Notes under the pieces: model-generated
The model's input: only the letters and a program-made list of their open reading frames with translations
The model's database searches: none
Told to the model about the DNA's origin: nothing
In this document: one piece after another, positions 26,309-34,835 of the stretch
Layout of the letters: each line of letters begins with the position of its first letter
How positions within the stretch are numbered: position 1 is the first letter of the stretch
Program-made: the position numbers and the translations under genes
Assembly (NCBI GenBank): GCA_009930475.1
Contig: RZYC01000023.1
Span: 1-48,923, forward strand
Source of the DNA: Spartobacteria bacterium
Lineage (GTDB): Bacteria > Verrucomicrobiota > Kiritimatiellia > RZYC01
Length of the DNA stretch: 48,923 nucleotides
Reading direction: 5' to 3'

Positions 26309-27838
26309 CTATCGCATCAATACATCCAGCAAATCAGAGGCCTGCATCGCAGCCTTGCCTTTCGCCCATGCCACACAATCAGCTGCATGACCATGAAGCC
26401 AGACCCCGGCACACGCCGCATCGCAGGGCCTCATTCCCTGCGCCAGAAGACCGGCGATCAAACCCGCCAGAATATCGCCGGATCCCCCTTTTGCCAGACC
26501 CGAATTCCCGTTAATATTAATACGGATCGGTTGTCCGGGTGCGGCAAATAATGTTCCCGCCCCCTTCAGCACAACCACCGCGCCCCACCGTTCAACCAGC
26601 TGCTTCACCGCATGAAGACGATCCTGCTGGATGGTTTTTGTCGACACGTTAAGTAGTCGCGCCGCTTCGCCCGGATGAGGCGTAAGGACAATACGCTCAT
26701 GCAGAGGCCGCCATTGATTCCCATGAGCCGCCAGAAGATTTAATGCATCGGCATCCAGCACCAGTGGAACGGTCGCTTCACGGATAAGACGATGCACCAG
26801 TTCTGCCGAGGCATCGGCTTGTCCCAGGCCGGGCCCCAGTAATACAGAAGAAAAGGCCGCCAGCGAAACGTCGTCAAGCAGCGACGCATCCAGCACATCT
26901 GCATGGACTTCTGCTGCAATAATTGCTTCACGATACCAATAGCTCAGCGACGTCGCAGCCCGAACCGGTGCCGCCGCACTAACCCGTCCACACCCCGAAT
27001 ACAGTGCCCCGCCCACCGCAAGGCTCAATGCCCCGGGGTACTGAGCAGATCCGCCCATAACAAGAACATGACCAAAGCTACCCTTATGCGAATCAACGGC
27101 TCGCTTCGGCAGCATAGCACGAATCTCGCTGCCCGCGTTAAACACAAGCTCCTGCTCCGGCACATCAGGCACATCCGGCAGGCCGATGTCGGCAATGTCC
27201 AGCTTACCGACCAGTGATAAGGCTTCCGGCAATAGCAATCCGGGCTTGGGCGCGGCCATGCTGACAGTCATATCCGCCGTCACAACACATTCGGAGTGGG
27301 TCGCATTATCGCCATCCAGTCCTGAAGGAATATCGACAGAAAGAATCCATGCCTTTTCGGCCATGGAACGAATAAACTGAATCGCATCGGATGCACGGCC
27401 TCGAGGTGCTCCATGGGCTCCGGTGCCCAACACCGCGTCCACGATCACATGGGCACGCACATCCTGCAGGCAGATCGCCGTCCAATCATCCTCCTCGACT
27501 TTCTCAGCCCAGGAACACCCGCACTGATCCATCAATCGAAAATGCTCTAATGCATCACCAGAAAGCGTGTCCACACAGCAGGTCATCCAAACCGCACAGC
27601 GACAACCGGCTTCTTGCAGATATCGTGCCGCAACAAACGCATCCCCCCCGTTATTCCCCTTCCCCGCCACACATAGGACTTCCGCGCGGGGTATCCCTGC
27701 CAAAGAAAGATACTGCAAAACAGCCTCGGCCACCGCATAGCCTGCACGATCCATGAGGGTGCATCCTGAGACACCTCCCTCCTCTCGCATAATCGTCGCT
27801 TCAAAAGCACGCAGCGCCTGTGTTCCTACCGCCTTCAT
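26309..27838 (-). CDS. nnr: Bifunctional NAD(P)H-hydrate epimerase/dehydratase
   Basis: The 509-residue protein joins two repair enzymes. The N-terminal YjeF-type epimerase (about 1-215) carries VAGKGNNGGDAFVAARYL and VDAVLGTGAHG and converts R- to S-NAD(P)HX. The C-terminal ADP-dependent dehydratase (about 230-505) has GHVLVMGGSAQYPGA, LDADALNLLA, LTPHPGEAARLL and NGNSGLAKGGSGDILAGLIAG, and restores NAD(P)H. Length and domain order match the family. Its ATG overlaps the pdxJ stop by four bases, so translation is coupled. Confidence 0.95.
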   Translation of the reverse strand: MKAVGTQALRAFEATIMREEGGVSGCTLMDRAGYAVAEAVLQYLSLAGIPRAEVLCVAGKGNNGGDAFVAARYLQEAGCRCAVWMTCCVDTLSGDALEHFRLMDQCGCSWAEKVEEDDWTAICLQDVRAHVIVDAVLGTGAHGAPRGRASDAIQFIRSMAEKAWILSVDIPSGLDGDNATHSECVVTADMTVSMAAPKPGLLLPEALSLVGKLDIADIGLPDVPDVPEQELVFNAGSEIRAMLPKRAVDSHKGSFGHVLVMGGSAQYPGALSLAVGGALYSGCGRVSAAAPVRAATSLSYWYREAIIAAEVHADVLDASLLDDVSLAAFSSVLLGPGLGQADASAELVHRLIREATVPLVLDADALNLLAAHGNQWRPLHERIVLTPHPGEAARLLNVSTKTIQQDRLHAVKQLVERWGAVVVLKGAGTLFAAPGQPIRININGNSGLAKGGSGDILAGLIAGLLAQGMRPCDAACAGVWLHGHAADCVAWAKGKAAMQASDLLDVLMR

Positions 27839-28575
27839 GAGCGTTCGCCACCCGTATATGCGGTCATGGCGGTCTGCATTTCACAAATCGCCGATTCCAG
27901 CCCGATAAATACAGAGCGAGCGATGATACTATGTCCAATGTTCAGCGTATGCATATAAGGAATGCGCAAAATGGCATCAATGTTCTGCATATTAATGCCA
28001 TGGCCTGTATTGACCTGAAGTCCCAGTTCATGCGCCCGGCATGCGCCGGAAATCAGTTTCTGCAGTTCTGCCTCACGGTGAGCTTCTGCGGCATCGCAGA
28101 ATGAACCGGTATGCAGTTCAATAACAGGAGCACCCAGCTCCGCCGCCGCTTCAATCTGACGTAGATCGGGATCAATAAACAAACTGACTTCGATCCCGGC
28201 ATCCGACAGTGACCGAACGACACGCCCCATTCGTTCCATATCATCGGCCACGTTTAATCCTCCTTCAGTCGTCAGCTCCTGTCGTTTCTCAGGAACGACA
28301 CAAACCTCGGCGGGATGTGCCTGTAAAGCCAGCTGCACCATGGAATCGACCGCAGCCATTTCAAGATTCATGGGAAGGGATGTCGCTTTCCCCATGGCAA
28401 AGAGATCGGTATCCTGCATGTGACGACGATCCTCCCGCACATGGATGGTTATCCCACCGACGCCGCATTTTTCACAGATAGGAAGCGCATCGACCGGATC
28501 GGGATACGACGTGCCGCGAGCCTGACGCAATGTTGCGATGTGATCCAGATTAACACCCAAAACTAATGCCTTCAT
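27835..28575 (-). CDS. pdxJ: Pyridoxine 5'-phosphate synthase
   Basis: The 246-residue TIM-barrel enzyme condenses 1-deoxyxylulose 5-phosphate with 3-amino-2-oxopropyl phosphate in vitamin B6 synthesis. Conserved parts seen are LGVNLDHIATLRQARGT, GITIHVREDRRHMQ, the catalytic-Glu segment LPMNLEMA, and NTGHGINMQN near the C terminus. The binding site AAGGAG precedes the ATG. It overlaps nnr by four bases and lies 36 bases after the GGDEF-like gene. Confidence 0.95.
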   Translation of the reverse strand: MKALVLGVNLDHIATLRQARGTSYPDPVDALPICEKCGVGGITIHVREDRRHMQDTDLFAMGKATSLPMNLEMAAVDSMVQLALQAHPAEVCVVPEKRQELTTEGGLNVADDMERMGRVVRSLSDAGIEVSLFIDPDLRQIEAAAELGAPVIELHTGSFCDAAEAHREAELQKLISGACRAHELGLQVNTGHGINMQNIDAILRIPYMHTLNIGHSIIARSVFIGLESAICEMQTAMTAYTGGERS

Positions 28576-28611
28576 ACTTTCTCCTTGGAATAATCGTTAA
28601 AAAAAAGGGAA

Positions 28612-29868
28612 CTAAAAAATATCTTTCCATTGATTTTCCCGCCTGCTGCCGGAAACAGATACAGGCGTTGTGCTCCATGCGTTGCCCCCCTTTCGACGAG
28701 ATTCGGCCACAGCGGTCAAACAATGTTTATACAAATCCCGGGGTGTGCGACCATGCTCAGGAAAGGCTCCTATCCCTACACTGACCGTCGCACGCAGCCG
28801 CGTCATGTCATGCTGAATAATACGGCGACGCAAATCCGTCACGGTACGACGCGCAATTTCTTCCCCCTCATTGAGAGTGCCTGGCAGCATGACGACGATC
28901 GAATCCTCTTCAAAACGGCCCAGAAAATCTGATTCCCGGGTAAAATGATGGAGCAGATCCCCCACTTCTTTGAGTATGCGATCCCCTGCTTCCCTGCCAT
29001 ACTGCCGATTGTACCGCTCCAAATCATCCACATCGAGCAGCAGCATCACCACGGCGTCTCCCCGTCGGCGATGGGTCGCCATATATTTCTGCAATGCCGT
29101 AGGAACGCGAGCATATTTCAACAAACCTGTAACCGTATCGAGCATGGGGTTGTAGGCGGTTTCCCGCTCTGCATCATCATCCGATATCGCCGTTTCCGCA
29201 GTCAGACGCGGTACGCAGATCAGATGACGATCATGGGACCACTGATCCTCGGCAAGACGCAGTGCCTGAATCAGTTCTTTTAAACTCTCACCGCATTCCG
29301 GCACAGCACAGACGATCTGCTGCAGTTGAGGACGAAGCAATCGGCCATTCTGCAAGCGTACCGGTTGGCGTTTCATTACATGATCCACCCGTTGAGCTAT
29401 TTTTTCCGCATGACTTCTGTCGCATTGAGATAAAAAACAGCGACATACCCCCTGGCCGTTATCGAACAGAAGATCGGTCTTACGAAGACTGGATCGCAAG
29501 GTTTCCCATACCTGTGAGTGAAACAACGCCTGCTCGTCCTCGGTCAGTGCCGTATCGCCACTCTGCGGTAATATGCGCATAGACAACATTGCAAAAAAAC
29601 CACGAGACCCCCGTAACTGGCTGAGGCGCATCATGAGCTCAACATGGAATGGTTCAGCCGGTCCGACGGTCTCCGCTGACATGGTCGAAGCAGAACCTGG
29701 CGTCAATTTTCCCGCCAATTTTTGGAAACGGAAATAACTGGAAAACAAGCAAAAGACAATAAATGCAGCCACCACCACACCAAGAACCTGTAAGACATAC
29801 ATATACCATGGCGTTGTATTAATCAGCAGTATTAAAGGCCATGGCGCGAAAGAGGAAATACAGATCAT
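28612..29868 (-). CDS. Membrane-anchored protein with two degenerate GGDEF-like domains
   Basis: The 418-residue protein has one or two N-terminal hydrophobic segments (about 8-45) and then two domains with GGDEF-family shape. The second (about 240-395) keeps LLLDVDDLERYNRQYGREAGDRIL and VSVGIGAFP, but the catalytic site reads EEDSI (320-324) where GGDEF is expected. The first (about 75-235) is more diverged, with GQGVC (138-142) at the equivalent position after RKTDLLFD. Neither site should make cyclic di-GMP, so this is more likely a signalling pseudoenzyme or GTP/c-di-GMP binder. The start is uncertain because no binding site is seen. It lies between ugpC and pdxJ. Confidence 0.78.
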   Translation of the reverse strand: MICISSFAPWPLILLINTTPWYMYVLQVLGVVVAAFIVFCLFSSYFRFQKLAGKLTPGSASTMSAETVGPAEPFHVELMMRLSQLRGSRGFFAMLSMRILPQSGDTALTEDEQALFHSQVWETLRSSLRKTDLLFDNGQGVCRCFLSQCDRSHAEKIAQRVDHVMKRQPVRLQNGRLLRPQLQQIVCAVPECGESLKELIQALRLAEDQWSHDRHLICVPRLTAETAISDDDAERETAYNPMLDTVTGLLKYARVPTALQKYMATHRRRGDAVVMLLLDVDDLERYNRQYGREAGDRILKEVGDLLHHFTRESDFLGRFEEDSIVVMLPGTLNEGEEIARRTVTDLRRRIIQHDMTRLRATVSVGIGAFPEHGRTPRDLYKHCLTAVAESRRKGGNAWSTTPVSVSGSRRENQWKDIF

Positions 29869-29894
29869 GAGACGGGAGCTTTCACATTAACGAC

Positions 29895-30998
29895 CTAAAC
29901 GATGGTATCGCCTGTTTCTTTGTGAAAAAAGTGTACCTGTTTCATATCTACAATGACATTAAGATCCTGCCCAACTCTCGCGGTCTGTTTCGAATCCATT
30001 CTGGCAATAAAGGAATGCTGCCCCGTATGCAGATATAGATAAACATCTGCACCTACAGGTTCATACACCTCTATTTTTGCTATCAGCGTCCGATCCGGGT
30101 CTGCAGGAATAATCAGCGTCGCATCATTTAAATCTTCCGGCCGGACACCGAAAACAACCGTCTTACCCTCGTATTTATCTAAATATTTTGCATGGGAATC
30201 ATCAACGCGAACATTAAACGACCCTTCATTGAAAAAAAGACCGCCCGCTTTGCGCTCGATGGTTCCATCGAAAAAATTCATAGGCGGACTACCGATAAAC
30301 CCCGCGACAAACTGATTGGTCGGATGATAATAGACCTCCAGCGGCCGGTCAACCTGCTGAACCACTCCATCCTTCATGACACAAATACGATCCCCCATGG
30401 TCATCGCCTCGTTCTGATCATGTGTCACATAAATCATTGTGGCAGCGAGACGTGTATGTAACTTACTAAGCTCAGTACGCATCTGAATTCTTTTTTTTGC
30501 ATCCAGATTAGAAAGCGGTTCATCAAAGAGAAACACTTTCGGTTTTCGCACGATCGCACGACCGACAGCCACGCGCTGCCGCTGTCCTCCCGAAAGGGCC
30601 TTTGGTTTTCGATTCAATACATGCTCAAGACCTAGAATTTCAGCCGCCTCAGCGACACGTTTTTCAATCTCAGCCTTGGGAAATCCGCGCATACGCAGAC
30701 CAAAATCCATGTTTTTATATACGGTCATATGCTGATACAGCGCAAAACTCTGAAAAACCATGGCGATGTCTCGATCTTTAGGCGACACATTATTGACTCG
30801 ACGGCCATCGATATAAATATTGCCGCGAGTGACATCTTCCAATCCCGCGACCATTCGAAGCGTTGTCGATTTTCCACATCCGGACGGCCCCACCAGCACC
30901 ATAAATTCGCGATTATTAACCTCGAGATTCATACCCTGAACCGCTGTAATATTGCCGGGATAGACTTTAAATACATTCTCCAATAGAACTCGCGCCAT
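29895..30998 (-). CDS. ugpC: MalK/UgpC-type ABC transporter ATPase, orphan
   Basis: The 367-residue CUT1-family ATPase has Walker A GPSGCGKST, signature LSGGQRQRVAVGRAI, Walker B VFLFDEPLSNLDAK, H-loop YVTHDQ and a C-terminal OB/TOBE regulatory domain (about 240-367, with FGVRPEDL). It energises import of oligosaccharides or glycerol phosphates. No CUT1 permease or binding protein is encoded in the window, so it probably serves transporters elsewhere, as MsmK-type ATPases do. The ATG at 30998 follows GGTGAG; an in-frame start eight codons earlier is less likely. Confidence 0.9.
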   Translation of the reverse strand: MARVLLENVFKVYPGNITAVQGMNLEVNNREFMVLVGPSGCGKSTTLRMVAGLEDVTRGNIYIDGRRVNNVSPKDRDIAMVFQSFALYQHMTVYKNMDFGLRMRGFPKAEIEKRVAEAAEILGLEHVLNRKPKALSGGQRQRVAVGRAIVRKPKVFLFDEPLSNLDAKKRIQMRTELSKLHTRLAATMIYVTHDQNEAMTMGDRICVMKDGVVQQVDRPLEVYYHPTNQFVAGFIGSPPMNFFDGTIERKAGGLFFNEGSFNVRVDDSHAKYLDKYEGKTVVFGVRPEDLNDATLIIPADPDRTLIAKIEVYEPVGADVYLYLHTGQHSFIARMDSKQTARVGQDLNVIVDMKQVHFFHKETGDTIV

Positions 30999-31082
30999 GA
31001 TCTCACCAACATAAAATGTCATTACATTAAAAGTTGATAATATCGCTCCATGTTCGTTTGTCTATGTGAATATTGCGTAACT

Positions 31083-32405
31083 TTAGTCGATGGCCGTCCC
31101 AATCATCGAAAATGGTCCGGCCCAGTCTATACGCACATGAACCAGTTTCCCAATGCAGGGCTCGACCTTGTCGAAAAACACAATTTTATTCTGCTTTGTG
31201 CGACCCCGCCAGCGGCCTTTGTCCTGTCCCTCAGTCAATACCTCTACGGATTGACCGAGCAGCACCTGATTTTTTCGCGTCTGAATTTCTTTTTGTATCT
31301 CTTCCAGCATTTTTCGACGACGCTCTTTTTCTTCCGGCAACACATCATCCTCAAAATGCGCAGCACCATACGTACCGGGACGAACCGAATACTTGGCAAT
31401 GTGGACTTTGTCAAACTCCACCTCCTTAAGCATCGTTACCGTATCCATAAATTCTTCTTCGGTTTCACCGCAGAAGCCAACAATAATATCGGTATGGATG
31501 GCAGAACCGGGAATGGTGCGGCGAATGGACGCGACAAGCTCTAAAAAGCCCTCTCGTGTATACCCCCTTCGCATACGCTTCAGCATAGCCGTATTGCCTG
31601 ATTGCAAGGCCACCTCCATCTGGGGACAGATAGACGGAATTTCGGCAACAGTATCCAGCACATCCTGCGTCATCCACAGTGGATGAGAGGTTAGAAAACG
31701 CAGTCGTTCCAATCCATCGATCTGTGATACCCCGCGCAGTAAATCCGATAAATTAGGGCGTCCCCCTTCGAAATCCCGGCCGTAGCGATCTACAATCTGT
31801 CCGAGCAACATGATTTCTTTGACACCCTGTTCCACCAACGTGCGTACCTCAATCAAAATTTCGTCCATCGGTCGACTGCGCTCTCCGCCACGACGAGACG
31901 GAATGATACAGTAAGAGCAGGCATGCGAACAACCCAATATAACGGGAACAAAAGCAGTGACCGTATTAATCCGCTGCGCCTCGGGCAAGTCAAAACTGGA
32001 CTCAGGGGGAGTGGTTGGAATCTCCATTCCGTCGTCTTCCGCCAACTGATAGATCAAACTGTCTACATCCGACGGCGCAATGAAATAATTCACAAACCGC
32101 AATTTTTTCTTTAGTTCCGGATCAACCTGATGCCCCACGAGGCACCCCATTAAAGCAATGCGCAGCCACGGACGTGCCCTGCGGTATCGTTTCAATGACC
32201 CCAGAAACCCATAAATACGATTTTCAGCCTGCTGTCTGACAACACAGGTATTCAACACCACTAAATCAGCGTTTTCCGGCTTATCCACGGCCGAATACCC
32301 CAGCTGTTCCAGCCGGGTGGCCAGGTGGCGTGAATCGGCTTCATTCATTTGACAGCCAATGGTCCAGATATGATACGTTTTTTCTTCGTTATTAGGATTT
32401 TTCAT
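31083..32405 (-). CDS. miaB: tRNA-2-methylthio-N6-dimethylallyladenosine synthase
   Basis: The 440-residue radical SAM methylthiotransferase adds a methylthio group to i6A37 of tRNAs. The N-terminal domain carries the cluster cysteines Cys18, Cys53 and Cys88. The radical SAM site is Cys159, Cys163 and Cys166 in GCSHACSYCIIPSRRGGERSR, and a C-terminal TRAM domain begins near residue 375 (LGQSVEVLTEGQ). The length is standard. No strong binding site is visible before the ATG. It sits between the pilus genes and ugpC in the same direction. Confidence 0.94.
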   Translation of the reverse strand: MKNPNNEEKTYHIWTIGCQMNEADSRHLATRLEQLGYSAVDKPENADLVVLNTCVVRQQAENRIYGFLGSLKRYRRARPWLRIALMGCLVGHQVDPELKKKLRFVNYFIAPSDVDSLIYQLAEDDGMEIPTTPPESSFDLPEAQRINTVTAFVPVILGCSHACSYCIIPSRRGGERSRPMDEILIEVRTLVEQGVKEIMLLGQIVDRYGRDFEGGRPNLSDLLRGVSQIDGLERLRFLTSHPLWMTQDVLDTVAEIPSICPQMEVALQSGNTAMLKRMRRGYTREGFLELVASIRRTIPGSAIHTDIIVGFCGETEEEFMDTVTMLKEVEFDKVHIAKYSVRPGTYGAAHFEDDVLPEEKERRRKMLEEIQKEIQTRKNQVLLGQSVEVLTEGQDKGRWRGRTKQNKIVFFDKVEPCIGKLVHVRIDWAGPFSMIGTAID

Positions 32406-32471
32406 GCGCGTACATTAATGATTCTGACAGGTTATGCAAGAATCTTAACATGAGAATGCACCACTCGGCAA

Positions 32472-33536
32472 TCAGCGCAGGCGCAGGAGTTCTTCGCGGT
32501 CAGAACTGAATTTCAACGCCGTTTCCTCATCGATTGATCCCGCCCTGATCAGTTGGCGCAACGCCATATTCATCGTGCGCATATGAAATTTTCCACCGGT
32601 CTGCATCACCGCACCGATTTGCTGCAGCTTATTATCACGAATCATTGATGCAACAGCAGAATTCATGACCAGTATTTCTGCCGCCAGTGACCGGCCCTTT
32701 CCGTTACTCCAAGGAACCAGCTGCTGGGATAGCACATAGCGCAGCACCATCGCCATCTGCGTCCGAACTTCCTCTTGCTCGCTGGATGGAAAAGAACTGA
32801 TCACTCGTGTAATCGTCTGCACGGCATCAGACGTATGCAGAGTCGCAAAAGTTAAATGCCCCGTTTCTGCCAGTGTCAATGCAGCAGACATGGTTTCACG
32901 ATCCCGCATTTCTCCGATAAGAACCACATCGGGATCCTCGCGCAAAATACGCCGAAGCGCCTCACTGAATGTTGCCGAATCACTGCCTATCTCCCTTTGT
33001 GTAACCAGACTTCTTCTAGAAACATGCTTATACTCAACGGGATCTTCCACCGTAATAATATGGCGGGAATAACAACTGTTGATCCGATTGATCAAACTGG
33101 CCAGTGTTGTTGATTTGCCTGACCCTGTGGCCCCGGTAACGAGAACCAGCCCCTGACGCAGCGAGCACATGCTATCGGTTATGGCCTCGGGTAATCCGAG
33201 ATCTTCGACATCGATGAAACGTTCAGGCAGCAAACGGAGTGCGAGTCCTACGCCCCCCTGCTGTATATGCGCATTCACGCGTACACGCCGTCCATCCCAG
33301 TCTATGGCCATATCCAGTTCATGATCATGCCGAAAGGCTTCATAGTGCTTCAGTCCCAGAAGCATCATGGCAAAGGATTCGACCTGCATCTCTGTCAGAG
33401 CCGCGAACCCTTTCATGGGGATCAGCTCGCCATGAATTCGGGCAAAGGGTGGATTGGGTGCTTTAATATGCAAATCAGACGCGTTCAGACTGATCCATTC
33501 CTGCATGATGGTTCTGGTTAGTTGCTCTTTGCTCAT
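32472..33536 (-). CDS. pilT: Type IV pilus retraction ATPase PilT
   Basis: The 354-residue hexameric ATPase has the PAS-like N domain with SDLHIKAPNPPFARIHGEL, Walker A GATGSGKS (135-142), the Asp box ITVEDPVEY, Walker B LREDPDVVLIGEMRD and the His box TGHLTFATLHTSD. PilT drives pilus disassembly and twitching. The C terminus lacks an obvious copy of the PilT AIRNLIREG motif; RQLIRAGSIDE takes its place. It is the last gene of the leftward pilus cluster, 48 bases after pilC. Confidence 0.92.
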   Translation of the reverse strand: MSKEQLTRTIMQEWISLNASDLHIKAPNPPFARIHGELIPMKGFAALTEMQVESFAMMLLGLKHYEAFRHDHELDMAIDWDGRRVRVNAHIQQGGVGLALRLLPERFIDVEDLGLPEAITDSMCSLRQGLVLVTGATGSGKSTTLASLINRINSCYSRHIITVEDPVEYKHVSRRSLVTQREIGSDSATFSEALRRILREDPDVVLIGEMRDRETMSAALTLAETGHLTFATLHTSDAVQTITRVISSFPSSEQEEVRTQMAMVLRYVLSQQLVPWSNGKGRSLAAEILVMNSAVASMIRDNKLQQIGAVMQTGGKFHMRTMNMALRQLIRAGSIDEETALKFSSDREELLRLR

Positions 33537-33584
33537 GATGCACGCTCCCTTTTTTATGAGTCGATACGTTTTTTCAAAGCCTGG

Positions 33585-34805
33585 TTAGTTGACCATCTTA
33601 ACCAAATCCCACATCGGCATATAGATAGCCAGAGCAAAAAAACCGACAACGACGGCAAGAAGAACCGTCAGCAACGGACCAATGGATCCAATCATCCGAT
33701 TAATGGAATACTGGGTTTCAATATCATAATGCTCAGCGACCACATGCAGCATTTCCGACATATTGCCTGTTTCCTCTCCGATCGCCACCATATTGATGAG
33801 CATCGGTGTAAAAAACTTACATTCGCGCATCGGTGTCGCTAAACCTTCTCCCTGACTTAGTTTCTCCACTAAATCATCAAAGTCAGCCGCCATAGCTCGG
33901 TTGCTGACCGTGCTTTTAATGATGGCCATACTTTCGAGCACGTTCATGCCGTTGGACTGCATAATCGAAAAAATACTAGCAAAGCGGGATATATTGGATT
34001 TCTGAATGAGATCCCCCACAATAGGGAGGTTGATCAAAAAACGATCTAATTTCATGCGTCCCGTTTTGGTTCTGAAAAAGGCGACAACCGACCCGGTGAC
34101 AGCAACGACGCCAACAACAACCCATATCCAGTTATGAATGAATGCGTCACTGAGCGCCATACAGACCCGGGTTGGAAACGGCAGCGTTAACCCGGCATCT
34201 ACGTACATAGAAGCAAATCGCGGGAACACCACAATCAGCAGAACAACAAAGGAAACAAGCAGAGCAATGAGCACAATTTTGGGATATTGCAATGCCGACT
34301 TGATATCACTGCGCATGGTATCGTCATGCTCAATAATCTTGATCAGTTCATTCATAATTTGAGGAATCGTGCCGCTCACCTCTCCCGCGTGAACCATACT
34401 GCAGTACAGGGGGGAAAAAATATGTGGAAAAGCTGCAAAGGCTTCTGAGAAACTATGCCCGTCTTCAATGGTTTTTCCCATACTCTTGACCACCTTGCGC
34501 AAGACAGGCTGCTCGGACTGTTCTTCCATGATCGACAACAATTTGGTGGCCGAAATACCCACACGCACCATGGTGCTGAACTGACGGGTGAACAAGATCA
34601 GATCCCTTGTTTTGACCCGACTGTTCATCATCTGCAATTTTTCCATCAAGCCGGACGTCTCGCCGCCCTTTTTAATGGTTACTTTAATGGGAATCATCCC
34701 CTTCTGTGACAACAGCTGTTGCGCCTGTTTTACGCTTTCGGCCTCAATTACATCGCGTTTAGTGCGACCGTCCGACCCCATCGCTTCATAAAGAAATTTT
34801 GCCAT
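33585..34805 (-). CDS. pilC: Type IV pilus/type II secretion inner-membrane platform protein (PilC/GspF)
   Basis: The 406-residue protein has two repeated cytoplasmic GspF domains (about 70-190 and 270-390) and three hydrophobic segments (about 170-195, 220-240 and 375-400). Motifs include LILFTRQFSTMVRVGISATKLL, VMVHAGEVSGT-like SMVHAGEVSGTIP, and VAIGEETGNMSEML. It is the inner-membrane base on which the PilB and PilT motors act. It follows pilB by 30 bases. Confidence 0.93.
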   Translation of the reverse strand: MAKFLYEAMGSDGRTKRDVIEAESVKQAQQLLSQKGMIPIKVTIKKGGETSGLMEKLQMMNSRVKTRDLILFTRQFSTMVRVGISATKLLSIMEEQSEQPVLRKVVKSMGKTIEDGHSFSEAFAAFPHIFSPLYCSMVHAGEVSGTIPQIMNELIKIIEHDDTMRSDIKSALQYPKIVLIALLVSFVVLLIVVFPRFASMYVDAGLTLPFPTRVCMALSDAFIHNWIWVVVGVVAVTGSVVAFFRTKTGRMKLDRFLINLPIVGDLIQKSNISRFASIFSIMQSNGMNVLESMAIIKSTVSNRAMAADFDDLVEKLSQGEGLATPMRECKFFTPMLINMVAIGEETGNMSEMLHVVAEHYDIETQYSINRMIGSIGPLLTVLLAVVVGFFALAIYMPMWDLVKMVN

Positions 34806-34835
34806 ATGTTCACCGCACCGTTATCTGTCTGCCGA

